64,000 nucleotides of DNA from Actinomycetota bacterium (lineage in GTDB: Bacteria; Actinomycetota; UBA4738; HRBIN12), in the NCBI GenBank assembly GCA_035640355.1, contig DASQWI010000009.1, positions 62,001-126,000 on the forward strand. Direction: 5' to 3'. The notes under the pieces were generated by a model. That model searched no databases. It had not been told where the DNA came from and saw only the letters and a list, made by a program, of their open reading frames with translations. Of this stretch, positions 52,529-61,316 are shown piece after piece (within the stretch, counting starts at the first letter, position 1; each line of letters begins with the position of its first letter). The position numbers and the translations under genes were made by a program.

Positions 52529-52544
52529 AGCCGCACGAGCGGCT
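52529..52544 (+). terminator. Small hairpin after the PuuD-GrpB gene
   Basis: AGCCGC at 52529-52534 and GCGGCT at 52539-52544 form a perfect 6-bp stem with the loop ACGA, 57 bases after the stop. A TTTT occurs about 24 bases further on. A weak terminator is possible. Confidence 0.4.
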
Positions 52545-52659
52545 CCGCCCGGGCTTATGTGAGCGAATTTTCATGAACCGTCCGAGTGGCTGATGCGTAC
52601 GGGGGTAGCGCTGCTTCCGGAAGGACGCACCCCGTGTCCGCTCCTGATCGGAGGGCAGG
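52545..52659 (+). promoter_or_regulatory. Leader region of the Q/N-rich protein gene
   Basis: This 115-base stretch holds no gene. It contains an AT-richer patch (GCGAATTTTCATGAA at about 52563-52577) that could carry a promoter. A possible closed domain follows: CGTCC at 52580-52584 can pair with GGACG at 52623-52627, enclosing a CTTCCGGAAG palindrome. GGAGGG lies before the ATG at 52660. No known riboswitch class is recognised. Confidence 0.3.
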
Positions 52660-54030
52660 ATGAAAGCTTCGCGGCTCGTCAGGTTGGCTGCGACAGTTGC
52701 GCTCACGTTGACCGCGGCCCTAACGACGGTCGCAGCGCCGGCGGCGAGCGCGGATGGCGTTCCAGATCTCTCGACGAGGGAGGCCATCGAAGCCTACCTC
52801 ATCTCCATTGGCGTCGATCCAGCGGACGCCGTCTGGCAGGAGGGCCGCCGCAACTACGCCGGTCCCAGGTGCCCCGGCGCCGAGTGGAACTGCGTCGCCG
52901 CGACCACTCCCATCGTCCAGATCGCCAACGCCGGTGGATTCAACCTGTTCGCGTGCGGTGGCCTCGATTGCGTGGTGGTCCAGGTGGCGCTGAACGGGGG
53001 GCAGAACGGCAGCGCCTGCGACCGCGGAGACAACCAGAGCAACAGTCAGGTTCAGGTCTGTGACATCACGCAGGTCAACGGGGGAGACAACCCGAACAGC
53101 ACGAACGCGGCCGCCATCGCGCAGAATATCCAACAGAACGGGGGGTCTACCCAGAAGGCGAGGCAGGTCGCCCGCATCAGGCAGGAGAACACCCTCGGGA
53201 AGAACATCTCGACGATTAACCAGGTGATCGGCCAGTCCCAGAACGCTAGGGGCGGGACCACAATCATGCAATCGCAGGAGGCCCATCAGGGCGCCACGGT
53301 GAACCAGGGGACAACCGAGGGCGGGAACGTATCTAACGTCACCCAGCGCCAGGACCAGTCCCAGCGCGCCTCTAGAGTCGCCACGCTGCTCACGCAGGAG
53401 CAGAACGCGGCGCTCGGAACCGACTTCAATCTGCTGCTTTGCGACGACCCTGACGATTTAATGTTCGATCAGGACAAGAACCAGTGTGCTGACGTGGACC
53501 AGGTTTCGGTGAGCGGAACACTCAAGTCCAACCTACGCCAGCTAATCAACGAGACCCAGAGCGCTTCGGGGTCACCGAGCGTGACCCAGGTCCAAGGAAC
53601 GGCACCGACGACGGGCGGTCAGAACGGAACCGTTGACCATCTCAGTTCTGGCCTGGCGGCGAACGTCGCGGACGAGGACATGTTCCAGAGTCAAACGGCG
53701 GCCGGCGCCACGACGCTCTCCCAGACCAAGTTCACCGGTGACCCGCGATGCTGTCAGACACAGGGGACGAATACGGGCGACACATCGAGCATCGACCAGA
53801 CGACGAATCAGTTCGCTTCCGATCCTGATGCGTTACAGAACGCGACATTGTCAAGCCACTGCGTCACGACTGGGAACTGCGACGTGATGCAGTCCTCCAC
53901 GATCAACGGAGTGACCAATACGGAAGAGTGCACGGGATCCGTCTGTGAGGAGACGCTCACCTGCACGCAGGCCGGAGGCGAGGGCGGCTGCTCCACAACC
54001 GAACCGTCGCCGGGGCCCGACCTCACGTAG
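52660..54030 (+). CDS. Secreted Q/N-rich repeat protein, possible fibre-forming or surface protein
   Basis: 456 residues. A clear Sec signal peptide ends near APAASA (about 31). The N-terminal part (about 35-120) has a DLSTREAIEAYLISIGV helix and paired Cys. From about 125 the chain is rich in Gln, Asn, Ser and Thr, with a degenerate repeat around Q-x-Q-x-A (GQSQNA, QSQEA, DQSQRA, QEQNA, QSQTA). Several copies are followed by GAT and another Gln about seven residues later. At least fifteen Cys suggest disulfides outside the cell. Codons are visibly less GC-rich than in neighbours. No known family is recognised; the Gln ladder recalls curlin-like or beta-solenoid proteins. Confidence 0.8.
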   Translation: MKASRLVRLAATVALTLTAALTTVAAPAASADGVPDLSTREAIEAYLISIGVDPADAVWQEGRRNYAGPRCPGAEWNCVAATTPIVQIANAGGFNLFACGGLDCVVVQVALNGGQNGSACDRGDNQSNSQVQVCDITQVNGGDNPNSTNAAAIAQNIQQNGGSTQKARQVARIRQENTLGKNISTINQVIGQSQNARGGTTIMQSQEAHQGATVNQGTTEGGNVSNVTQRQDQSQRASRVATLLTQEQNAALGTDFNLLLCDDPDDLMFDQDKNQCADVDQVSVSGTLKSNLRQLINETQSASGSPSVTQVQGTAPTTGGQNGTVDHLSSGLAANVADEDMFQSQTAAGATTLSQTKFTGDPRCCQTQGTNTGDTSSIDQTTNQFASDPDALQNATLSSHCVTTGNCDVMQSSTINGVTNTEECTGSVCEETLTCTQAGGEGGCSTTEPSPGPDLT

Positions 54031-54042
54031 AAGATCGGTACA

Positions 54043-54071
54043 CGAGGGGGCCGGCTCAGCCGGTCCCCTCG
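54043..54071. terminator. Bidirectional terminator hairpin overlapping the cyclase stop codon
   Basis: CGAGGGGGCCGGCT (54043-54056) pairs with AGCCGGTCCCCTCG (54058-54071) around a single C; 13 Watson-Crick pairs and one G-T. The stop codon of the minus-strand cyclase gene (54056-54058) sits at the loop. It separates two convergent genes only 25 bases apart. Confidence 0.75.
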
Positions 54072-57000
54072 CCGTACGCGACGGCAGCCGCGTCGGCGAG
54101 AGCGATCAGGGTCCGGGCCTCCGTTCCTTGAAGGGAGGCCCGGACGTCGTTGAAGTGACGCCTCGCCTCGTCGGCCCGCCCCTGCTTGCCGAGGATCCTT
54201 GCGCACGAGATGCGAGCCTCGGCCAGCTCGATGGGCACGCTCTGTTCCGCCATGAGCTCGAGCGCTTGAGCCATCTTCGCAGTCGCCGATTCGTCGCCTT
54301 CCGCTGCGGAGATCAGAGCGGCCGACAGGAGCGACTCGGCCCTTGCGAACGCGTCTTCCTCGGGGACGGCTTCGGCCGCGACCGAAGCAGCAGCCCACGC
54401 GGCGTCCAACTCTCCGTCGAGCAACAAGACCTCGACGAGATACCGGTTGGTCTCGACGAGCAACCAGCCACCCACGTCGACAGCCATTGGTACTGCCTCC
54501 CGGATCCATCGCGCCGCCTCGTCAAGTGCGCCGCGGGTGAGCGTGAGCCTGCCGAGCAGCAGCAGGTTCTGGATCTGGAAGTACCGGTCGCCGGTGCGTT
54601 CGAGCCATTCGGCCGCGCGGGCCGCGAGCGGCTCGGCGTCCACCGGCCGACCGAGATAGTTCCTTACGTAGGCCAGGAGGTACGCAGCTCGAGCGTCGTC
54701 GCGAAGGCTGCCCGTCTGTTCGGCCAGCCGAGCGCATCGTTCGAGGTGGGCCTCTGCGTCGCGGAGCCTTCCCGCCGTCGCCAGGATCGTTCCGATCCGG
54801 AGGTGGCCCTCGATGCGAAGCGAGAGGTCGCCCAACTCGTCCGCGGTCTCGAGGCCCGACGAGAGATCGCCGACGGCGCCATCGACCTCACCTTCGAAAT
54901 CTGCTCGGATCGCGGCGGACTCGTACGCGGTCCGGACCTTCAGCCATGGATCTGCGATCGCGTCGGCGATCGCGGCGGCCTCCGATACATGACCGCGGGC
55001 CTGCGTGGCCTGGCCGCGCTTCTGAGCCACGTTGGCCAGGCCGACCAGCGCACGACCTTGCAGGTCGAGACGACCGAACGAGACGGCCTCGTCGGCGACG
55101 CGGAGGAGGACTTCCGTCGCCTCCTTCGACTGACCGAGGGCGATGAGCGTTCGGGACCGGCGCAGACGAAGTTCGGTCACCGCTTCCTCGTGTTCCTCGC
55201 CGACCAGGTCGAGGGCTCGAGCGAAGAAGCGATCGGCTTCGGCGGTTCCCTCGCGACGCTCGGCTTTCTCAGCAGCCCGGGACAGCGCCTCCGCGGCGCG
55301 CCGGCGTGATTCCGCGGGTGCTCCCGGCCCAAGCTCTCGTGCCAGCGTGCACGCCGACTCGAGGTGGTACGCGACGATCTCGATCAGTTCGTCGTCGGTC
55401 CCCGAGAGCCGGGAGACCCAGTCGGCGCATCTGGCGTGGAGCTCCGATCGCCTCTTCTTCGGCAGTCGGCTGTACGCGACGTCCCGGATGAGTGCGTGCT
55501 TGAACGCGAACTCTCGTTCGTCGGCGATGCTCGACTCCGGATGCGGACGCACGAGATCGCGCGCCTCCAACCGGCCGATGGCGTCGAGGACGTCGCCGCC
55601 ACCCCGCAGATCGCTCACCAGCCCAGACCAGAACACCAACCCCACCACAGAGGAAAGTTGCGCGACGCGACGGTCGTCGTCCGGCAGGAGATCCAGACGC
55701 GAGCCGATGAGTCCGTGGATGCTCCCGGGCACTGGCACGCTCTCCTCGAGATGAAGACCGCGTTCGTCGAGCAGCCCGGCGTCCGCGAGCATCCCCACCA
55801 TCTCCTCGAGGAAGAGCGGGTTGCCCGCGGCAGCACGAAGGACCGCGTTGAGCGGCTCCCGCCCACTCACTCCCGCCGGGAGAAGCGTCCCGATCAACGA
55901 CTCGCTCTCCTCGGTCGAGAGCGCGTCGAGCAGGATCAGCCGTCGATCTCCGTTGGCCCGGGCCGAGCTCCATGAGTCCGCGAGCTCCGGGCGTCCCGAC
56001 CCGAGAACGAGGATGGCTCCGGTGGCATCGTCGGTCACGAGATCCAGCAGCTCGAGCAACGTCGGCTCCGCCCAGTGAAGGTCCTCGAACAGGAGGACGA
56101 GCGGGGACGCGGATGCCTTCAGCTCGAACAGCCGGCGGATCCCCCAATGAAGCTCACCGCGCGTGATCGTCGCGGCGCGATACGTGCCCCTTGGCGTCGC
56201 CGGAACCGCCAGCAACGACGAGAGCGCGGTGGCGATGGTCTGCAGTTCGTCGCGGTCCGTCGTCCGAAGCGCCTGGACGAGGCGCCCGAGCTTCGCCGAC
56301 GTCGTGGCCTCGTCGTCGTCGTGCAGGATGCCGGCCGAGCCCATCACCATCTCGATGACCGGCCAGTACGTGATGCCCTCCCCGTACGGCAGGCAACGCC
56401 CGCGCAGCAGGCCGGCAGCCGTGCCCATCCGGTCGACGAACTCACCGAGCAGACGCGTCTTCCCGATGCCAGGAGGGCCGAGCACCAGCGCTCGAGCAGG
56501 CCGGGCTTTTCGCCGCACGCCGCTCCACAGATCCATGAGTTCGCCCAGCTCGGAGACCCGGCCGATGAGCGGGGTCGTGCCGATCGGTCGCTCCGTCGGA
56601 AGCGGCGAGACCTCGACGACCTCCCAGACAGTCAGGGGTTCGGACTTCCCCTTCGCCGTGACCGGGTCGGCAGGACGGCTCACGACGGCATTACGCGTGG
56701 CGCGGTACGTCTCCTTCGCCATGTAGATGAAGCCCGCCGGCGCGGCGCTCATGAGCCGCGCTGCGGTATTGGTCGTATCCCCCATGGCCGTGTAGTCGCG
56801 GGCCTCGTCCGGTCCGATCAGACCGGCCATCGTCTCGCCGGTGTTGATGCCAACGTGGAGCTCGAGTCTCTTCGGAGCTCCCTCGACTGCGGCGATGCGC
56901 TGCCGCATCGCGACGGCCGCTCGAACCGCGCGCTCGGGGTCGTCCTCGTGAGCGATTGGCGCTCCGAAGAGCGCCATGATCGCGTCACCCATCACGCTGG

Positions 57001-57370
57001 AAACGGTGCCACCGAACCGACGCACTTCCGCGCTCATCAGTCCGGCGCAGTGCTCTGCCAACGCTTTCACGGCTTCGGGATCCATGCCCTCGGACATCGA
57101 GGTGAACCCCGCGAGGTCGGCGAAGAGAACCGTCACCAGTCGCCGTTCCTCCTCCGCACGGGAAGGTGTCGTGGCGCCGACCGTGGCCGGCTGCATGCGG
57201 TCGGCCCGCGCGCCATCGTCGAGCTGAGCCCCGCACTGGCCGCAGAAGCGCTCGTCCGCCTCGTTCGAAGTGCCACAAACGGAGCAAAGGAGCGAGAGCG
57301 CCGCTCCGCAGCCCGAGCAGAACTTTCGACCGTCGCGGTTGTCCGTACCGCAGCTCGAGCAACGCATCAC
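54056..57370 (-). CDS. Class III adenylate/guanylate cyclase with AAA ATPase and TPR regions
   Basis: 1104 residues. Two zinc ribbons lie at the N terminus (Cys 4, 7, 18, 21 and 29, 32, 43, 46). A class III cyclase domain (about 78-250) has metal Asp85 in FADLAGFTS and Asp129 in VMGDAIMALFG, plus the TAMGDTTNTAARL helix. An ATPase of the AAA_16/STAND type has Walker A GPPGIGKT (298-305) and Walker B-like LVLLFEDLHW. From about 690 to the end there are TPR-like helical pairs. GTG at 57370 and ATG at 57367 are equivalent starts. Such proteins are multidomain signalling ATPases; the input signal is unknown. Confidence 0.9.
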   Translation of the reverse strand: MMRCSSCGTDNRDGRKFCSGCGAALSLLCSVCGTSNEADERFCGQCGAQLDDGARADRMQPATVGATTPSRAEEERRLVTVLFADLAGFTSMSEGMDPEAVKALAEHCAGLMSAEVRRFGGTVSSVMGDAIMALFGAPIAHEDDPERAVRAAVAMRQRIAAVEGAPKRLELHVGINTGETMAGLIGPDEARDYTAMGDTTNTAARLMSAAPAGFIYMAKETYRATRNAVVSRPADPVTAKGKSEPLTVWEVVEVSPLPTERPIGTTPLIGRVSELGELMDLWSGVRRKARPARALVLGPPGIGKTRLLGEFVDRMGTAAGLLRGRCLPYGEGITYWPVIEMVMGSAGILHDDDEATTSAKLGRLVQALRTTDRDELQTIATALSSLLAVPATPRGTYRAATITRGELHWGIRRLFELKASASPLVLLFEDLHWAEPTLLELLDLVTDDATGAILVLGSGRPELADSWSSARANGDRRLILLDALSTEESESLIGTLLPAGVSGREPLNAVLRAAAGNPLFLEEMVGMLADAGLLDERGLHLEESVPVPGSIHGLIGSRLDLLPDDDRRVAQLSSVVGLVFWSGLVSDLRGGGDVLDAIGRLEARDLVRPHPESSIADEREFAFKHALIRDVAYSRLPKKRRSELHARCADWVSRLSGTDDELIEIVAYHLESACTLARELGPGAPAESRRRAAEALSRAAEKAERREGTAEADRFFARALDLVGEEHEEAVTELRLRRSRTLIALGQSKEATEVLLRVADEAVSFGRLDLQGRALVGLANVAQKRGQATQARGHVSEAAAIADAIADPWLKVRTAYESAAIRADFEGEVDGAVGDLSSGLETADELGDLSLRIEGHLRIGTILATAGRLRDAEAHLERCARLAEQTGSLRDDARAAYLLAYVRNYLGRPVDAEPLAARAAEWLERTGDRYFQIQNLLLLGRLTLTRGALDEAARWIREAVPMAVDVGGWLLVETNRYLVEVLLLDGELDAAWAAASVAAEAVPEEDAFARAESLLSAALISAAEGDESATAKMAQALELMAEQSVPIELAEARISCARILGKQGRADEARRHFNDVRASLQGTEARTLIALADAAAVAYGEGTG

Positions 57371-57440
57371 GGCCGCACCATAGCCTCATCGACCATCCCG
57401 TCTAGCGGCTACGCTTCGCCTCAGCCATGGAGCGTGACCG

Positions 57441-58559
57441 GTGACCGAGCTGCGTGTCGTCAGAGCCGAGGGCGATCCAAACGCGCGTGGGGTACGCATC
57501 GGCCGCGAGCTCCGGGACCTGATCAACGAGTCGCTCGACTTCTACCACGGCTACTTCGCCCGCCGAGGGGTCAGCTCGCGCGAGCTCCAGGAGCTGCTCA
57601 CGCCGTTCCTTGTCGCCGCCGAGACGCAATTCCCGAACCACGTCGCCACGCTCAAGGGGATGGCCGCGGGCGCGACCGTCCCCGTGCTCGAGCTGTTCGC
57701 GGTCAACGCGTTCGAGGAGCTCGAGCCGATGCTGGAGACGCCGGAAGGCGGCATGCCGTTCCTTCAGAGGAAGGAGGGGCACGTGGTCGCGCCAAAGCGA
57801 TCGAGTGGAACACCGGACCGATGCACGAGCTTCGCGGTGTGCACGCCGGAAGCGACGTTCGTCGCGCACAGCGAGCACTGGCTGGCCGGCGATCTTGGAA
57901 ACGTGGCGGTTGTGATCGCCGTACCCAACGACCGGCCCGTGCGCGTCGCGTCGCCGACCGTCGCATGCTGCCTCCCCGCTGTCGGCGTCAACAGCCATCG
58001 CGCCGGTGTCGGAGTCACGTCGCTAACAGCTAATGACGACGGCATCGGCGTGCCGCGCGTGTTGGCGTCCCGTCACGTGCTCGACTCGGCGGACCGTTTG
58101 GACGCGATCGCCAGAGCCGACCTTCCGGGTCGGTCGGGCGGCTACGGATACACGTTCGCCTTCGCCGGCGGTGATGCGTTCACGCTCGAGACAACCGCGA
58201 CAAGGATCTCGGTGCTCGAAGAGCGAACGCACACGAACCACTACGTCGACGCCGAGCTCGCGTCGATCGGCGCCGAGCCGTCGGCCGGCAGCCGCGCACG
58301 GCTCGACCGTGTCACGGAGCTCCTCGCCACCGACCCGAGAACGGTCGAAGACATCATGGAGATCCTTCGCGATCACGGATCGTCGCCGCAGGCGATCTGC
58401 CTCCACCCTGACCCGGCCGAGGGCGACGAGGCATCCGCGGTCATGTTCGCCATGGTCGCCGAGCTCGAACGGGGAAGGATGTGGGTCGCGCAGGGCAACC
58501 CGTGCCAGAACGACTTCGAGGAGATCGATATGGACGGAGTGCTCACGGGAGGGGCATGA
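57441..58559 (+). CDS. C45-type Ntn hydrolase (acyl-CoA:6-APA acyltransferase-like)
   Basis: 372 residues. It has the fold signature of the AAT/C45 family: an N-terminal helical segment (about 20-110), then the candidate nucleophile Cys128 in DRCTSFAV, a SEHWLAGD segment and GVNSHRAGVGVTSLTAND, where strand residues contact the nucleophile. If activated as in the family, cleavage before Cys128 would free it. These enzymes act on amides, peptides or beta-lactam side chains. It is four bases upstream of a creatininase-family gene and an oligopeptide-type ABC importer, so amide or peptide breakdown is likely. Confidence 0.82.
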   Translation: MTELRVVRAEGDPNARGVRIGRELRDLINESLDFYHGYFARRGVSSRELQELLTPFLVAAETQFPNHVATLKGMAAGATVPVLELFAVNAFEELEPMLETPEGGMPFLQRKEGHVVAPKRSSGTPDRCTSFAVCTPEATFVAHSEHWLAGDLGNVAVVIAVPNDRPVRVASPTVACCLPAVGVNSHRAGVGVTSLTANDDGIGVPRVLASRHVLDSADRLDAIARADLPGRSGGYGYTFAFAGGDAFTLETTATRISVLEERTHTNHYVDAELASIGAEPSAGSRARLDRVTELLATDPRTVEDIMEILRDHGSSPQAICLHPDPAEGDEASAVMFAMVAELERGRMWVAQGNPCQNDFEEIDMDGVLTGGA

Positions 58560-58563
58560 CCTG

Positions 58564-59391
58564 ATGGCGTGGACGACTCCCCTTCTGTACGAGCGGCTCA
58601 CGTGGCCCGAAGTGCGGCGCGCGGTCGACGAGGACCGCGTCTGCCTCATCCCGGCGGGGACCCTCGAGGATCACGGCCCGCACCTGCCGATCGACTGCGA
58701 TACGCGCATCGCGTCCGAGATCTGCCTTCGAGCGGCTTCGGAGATCCCCGACGAGGTCGTCCTATTACCGCCGGTGACGCACGGCTACACGCCGCACCAC
58801 ATGGACTTCCCCGGCCCGATCACGATCGGCTGGGAGACCTTTACGAAGTACTGCGTCGACATCGGCACGTCGCTCGCGCGCCACGGGTTCAAGCGCATCC
58901 TGTTCCTGAACGGCCACGGCTCGAACATCCCGCTCGTGAACATGGCCGCGCGGCTGATCGGCCTCCAACACGCGGACGTGCTCGCCGCGGCGGCGTTCTA
59001 CTTGACGAGCGCCGAGGGGGGTCGCGTCATCGCCGACGTCCGCGAGTCCGAGCAGGGTGGCATGGGCCACGCGTGCGAGCTGGAGACGTCGATCTACCTC
59101 GCCCTCGACCCGGACGCCGTATTCATGGACAAAGCCGTGGACGAGAACTCGTTCCCGGAGGGTCCTCACGCGTGGATGGACTGGTCCGACGGCCCGCTGC
59201 AAATCATGCCGTGGTGGAACGCGATCTCCAGGACCGGGGTGCACGGCGACGCAACGAAGGCAACCGCCGAGAAGGGGGCGCTTCTGCTCGACGCCGCTGT
59301 GAAGGAGTGCGTCGAGTTCGTCCGGGAGCTCCGCGAGAAGCCGCTCCCCGTTCGCTGGGAGCCGTCCGAGCGGCCACCCTCAGCGCTCTGA
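58564..59391 (+). CDS. Creatininase-family amidohydrolase
   Basis: 275 residues of the creatininase/MftE fold. Metal motifs are AGTLEDHGPHLPIDCDT (Glu35, His37, Asp44 or 46), FLNGHGSN and the Glu of GHACELETS. GGAGGGG lies upstream of ATG 58564. Members open or cleave small amide rings, including creatinine and formamidopyrimidines. It is the second gene of the probable amide-utilisation operon; no mycofactocin genes are nearby, so MftE is unlikely. Confidence 0.9.
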   Translation: MAWTTPLLYERLTWPEVRRAVDEDRVCLIPAGTLEDHGPHLPIDCDTRIASEICLRAASEIPDEVVLLPPVTHGYTPHHMDFPGPITIGWETFTKYCVDIGTSLARHGFKRILFLNGHGSNIPLVNMAARLIGLQHADVLAAAAFYLTSAEGGRVIADVRESEQGGMGHACELETSIYLALDPDAVFMDKAVDENSFPEGPHAWMDWSDGPLQIMPWWNAISRTGVHGDATKATAEKGALLLDAAVKECVEFVRELREKPLPVRWEPSERPPSAL

Positions 59392-59493
59392 GGCTCGGGC
59401 GCTTGCCTTTCGCTCCCGCCGAGCACCGTGCTAGCGTTCGGCCAAGCTGAACCGCTGGTCAAATACATCATCTCGATGACCAAGGAGGGCGCG

Positions 59494-61296
59494 ATGCGGC
59501 GCTGGCTCAGGCTCTTGGCGGCGACAACTGCGATCGCCGTGGCGGCGGGCATCGCCACGGCCGTTGGGGCGTTTGCGCAAGAGGAGTCGCCGTCCGGCGC
59601 GCAAGAGAAGGTGACGTTCACGGTCGGTTCGACCAACGACGCGATCACGTTCAACCCGATGTTCATGATCGAGACCCCCGAGTACAACACCGCGGACCTC
59701 GTCTACGACAAGCTCCTCAGCTGGTCGCAGGAGGACTTCAGCACGGTGCCCGATCTGGCGACGGACTGGGAGCAGAGCGACGACGGACTCACGTGGACGT
59801 TCACGATCCGCGACGACGCCACGTGGCATGACGGGACGCCGCTCACTGCTCGCGACATTGCGTTCACGTTCAACTGGATCATCGGGGAAGGCGCCGGCAA
59901 CCTCCTCAGCTATTTCCCTTTCACAGAGGCGGGCGACATCACCGCGCCTGACGACACGACGCTCGTCTGGACGACCTCGACGCCAACGAGCGCGCCGGCT
60001 TACCCGCCGTACGTCTACGTGCTGCCTGAATCCGTCCTCAGCCAGTACGAGGACAAGGCCGACTTCCGGACATGGAAGGGCTTCCCGGACCCGGTCGGTT
60101 CCGGACCGTTCAAGCTCGTCGAGTGGCGGCGCGGTGACTTCTGGCGCCTGCAAGCCAACCCCGACTACTACGGCGGCGCACCGCACATCGATGAGTTCAT
60201 CTTTCGCGTCTTCCAGAACGAAGACGCGATGATCGAGGCTCTCAAACAGGGCGAGATCGACTTCGCCGACGACGTCAGTTCGAACTTCTTCGAGTCGATC
60301 CAGAACGAACCCAACATCGCGACGAATGTCGGGAATCCAACGCGCTTCGTGCAGATGAGCTTCAACCAGTGCACGAACGAGGTGGATTACTGCCGTAGCG
60401 AGGGGTTCAACCATCACCCAGCGACGACCGATCCACAGTTCAGGCTGGCCGTCGAGTACGCGATCGATCGGGAGGCGCTGGTCGAGCGGGTCAAGCTCGG
60501 CTATGCCTCACCGAGCGTGACCGTGATTCTGGCACCGAAGTGGCATCACGATCCGCCCGAAGTCATCACGTACGACCCCGATGAAGCGAATCGGATCCTC
60601 GACGAGGCCGGTTACATCGATACGGACAACGACGGGATTCGCGAGACGCCTGACGGTCAACCGCTCGAGCTTCGGTTCATCGTCAGAACGGAGTCGCCGG
60701 AGACGATCACTGCCGGTGAGTTCATCGTCGAATGGCTCCGCGACGTCGGGATCCGTCTGAACACGGAGGCGATCAACGACAACAAGCTGACCGACGTCTG
60801 GTATGCCAACGATTACGACATGTACATCTGGGGGTGGGGCGTCGAGCCGGACCCGGACTTCCAGCTCTCGACGTACGCGACTTTCCAGTGCGGCGTGTGG
60901 AGTGACACGTGCTACTCCAATCCCCAATACGACCAGCTGTACAAGGACCAGCAGCGAGCGACATCCATCGAGGAGCGGGCACAGATCGTCGATCAGATGC
61001 AGCAGATCATCTATGAGGACCGCCCCGAGCTCGTCCTGTGGTACGACAACTACCTGCAGGCTTATCGACGCGATCTGTGGACGGGCTTCGTGAAGCAGCC
61101 CACCGAGGGCGGCTCGATCCTCTTCCAGTACGGCCACTACTCGGACCTGAACGTCCGGCCGACCTCAGCGGCGGCGGGCGGAGGAGATGAGGGCGGCGTC
61201 CCGGCCCTCGTGTGGATCGCTGTCGCCGCGGTCGTCCTCGTGGTCGTCGGCGTGGTCTTCAGTCGACGCCGGCGCGCCGAGGAGGAGGTCGCCTAG
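59494..61296 (+). CDS. Peptide/oligopeptide-type ABC substrate-binding protein, membrane-anchored
   Basis: 600 residues from ATG 59494 (AAGGAGGG just upstream); ATG 59476 is an alternative. Signal peptide to about GAFAQ, then the SBP_bac_5 fold: VGSTNDAITFNP, DLATDWEQSDDGLTWTFTIRDDATWHDG, RLAVEYAIDREALV and YDMYIWGWGVEPDPD. Unusually the C terminus carries a membrane helix (VPALVWIAVAAVVLVVVG) and a basic/acidic tail after a Gly-rich linker, so the protein is held to the membrane by that helix and not by a lipobox. Solute unknown; probably a peptide or amide. Confidence 0.92.
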   Translation: MRRWLRLLAATTAIAVAAGIATAVGAFAQEESPSGAQEKVTFTVGSTNDAITFNPMFMIETPEYNTADLVYDKLLSWSQEDFSTVPDLATDWEQSDDGLTWTFTIRDDATWHDGTPLTARDIAFTFNWIIGEGAGNLLSYFPFTEAGDITAPDDTTLVWTTSTPTSAPAYPPYVYVLPESVLSQYEDKADFRTWKGFPDPVGSGPFKLVEWRRGDFWRLQANPDYYGGAPHIDEFIFRVFQNEDAMIEALKQGEIDFADDVSSNFFESIQNEPNIATNVGNPTRFVQMSFNQCTNEVDYCRSEGFNHHPATTDPQFRLAVEYAIDREALVERVKLGYASPSVTVILAPKWHHDPPEVITYDPDEANRILDEAGYIDTDNDGIRETPDGQPLELRFIVRTESPETITAGEFIVEWLRDVGIRLNTEAINDNKLTDVWYANDYDMYIWGWGVEPDPDFQLSTYATFQCGVWSDTCYSNPQYDQLYKDQQRATSIEERAQIVDQMQQIIYEDRPELVLWYDNYLQAYRRDLWTGFVKQPTEGGSILFQYGHYSDLNVRPTSAAAGGGDEGGVPALVWIAVAAVVLVVVGVVFSRRRRAEEEVA

Positions 61297-61316
61297 AAGG
61301 AGCCTGGTCGCGAGCG

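Noticed and set aside
58564-59391. Assignment of the creatininase-family gene as mftE (mycofactocin maturation)
   Set aside because: None of the other mycofactocin genes is present around it, and it sits with an amidase and an oligopeptide importer.
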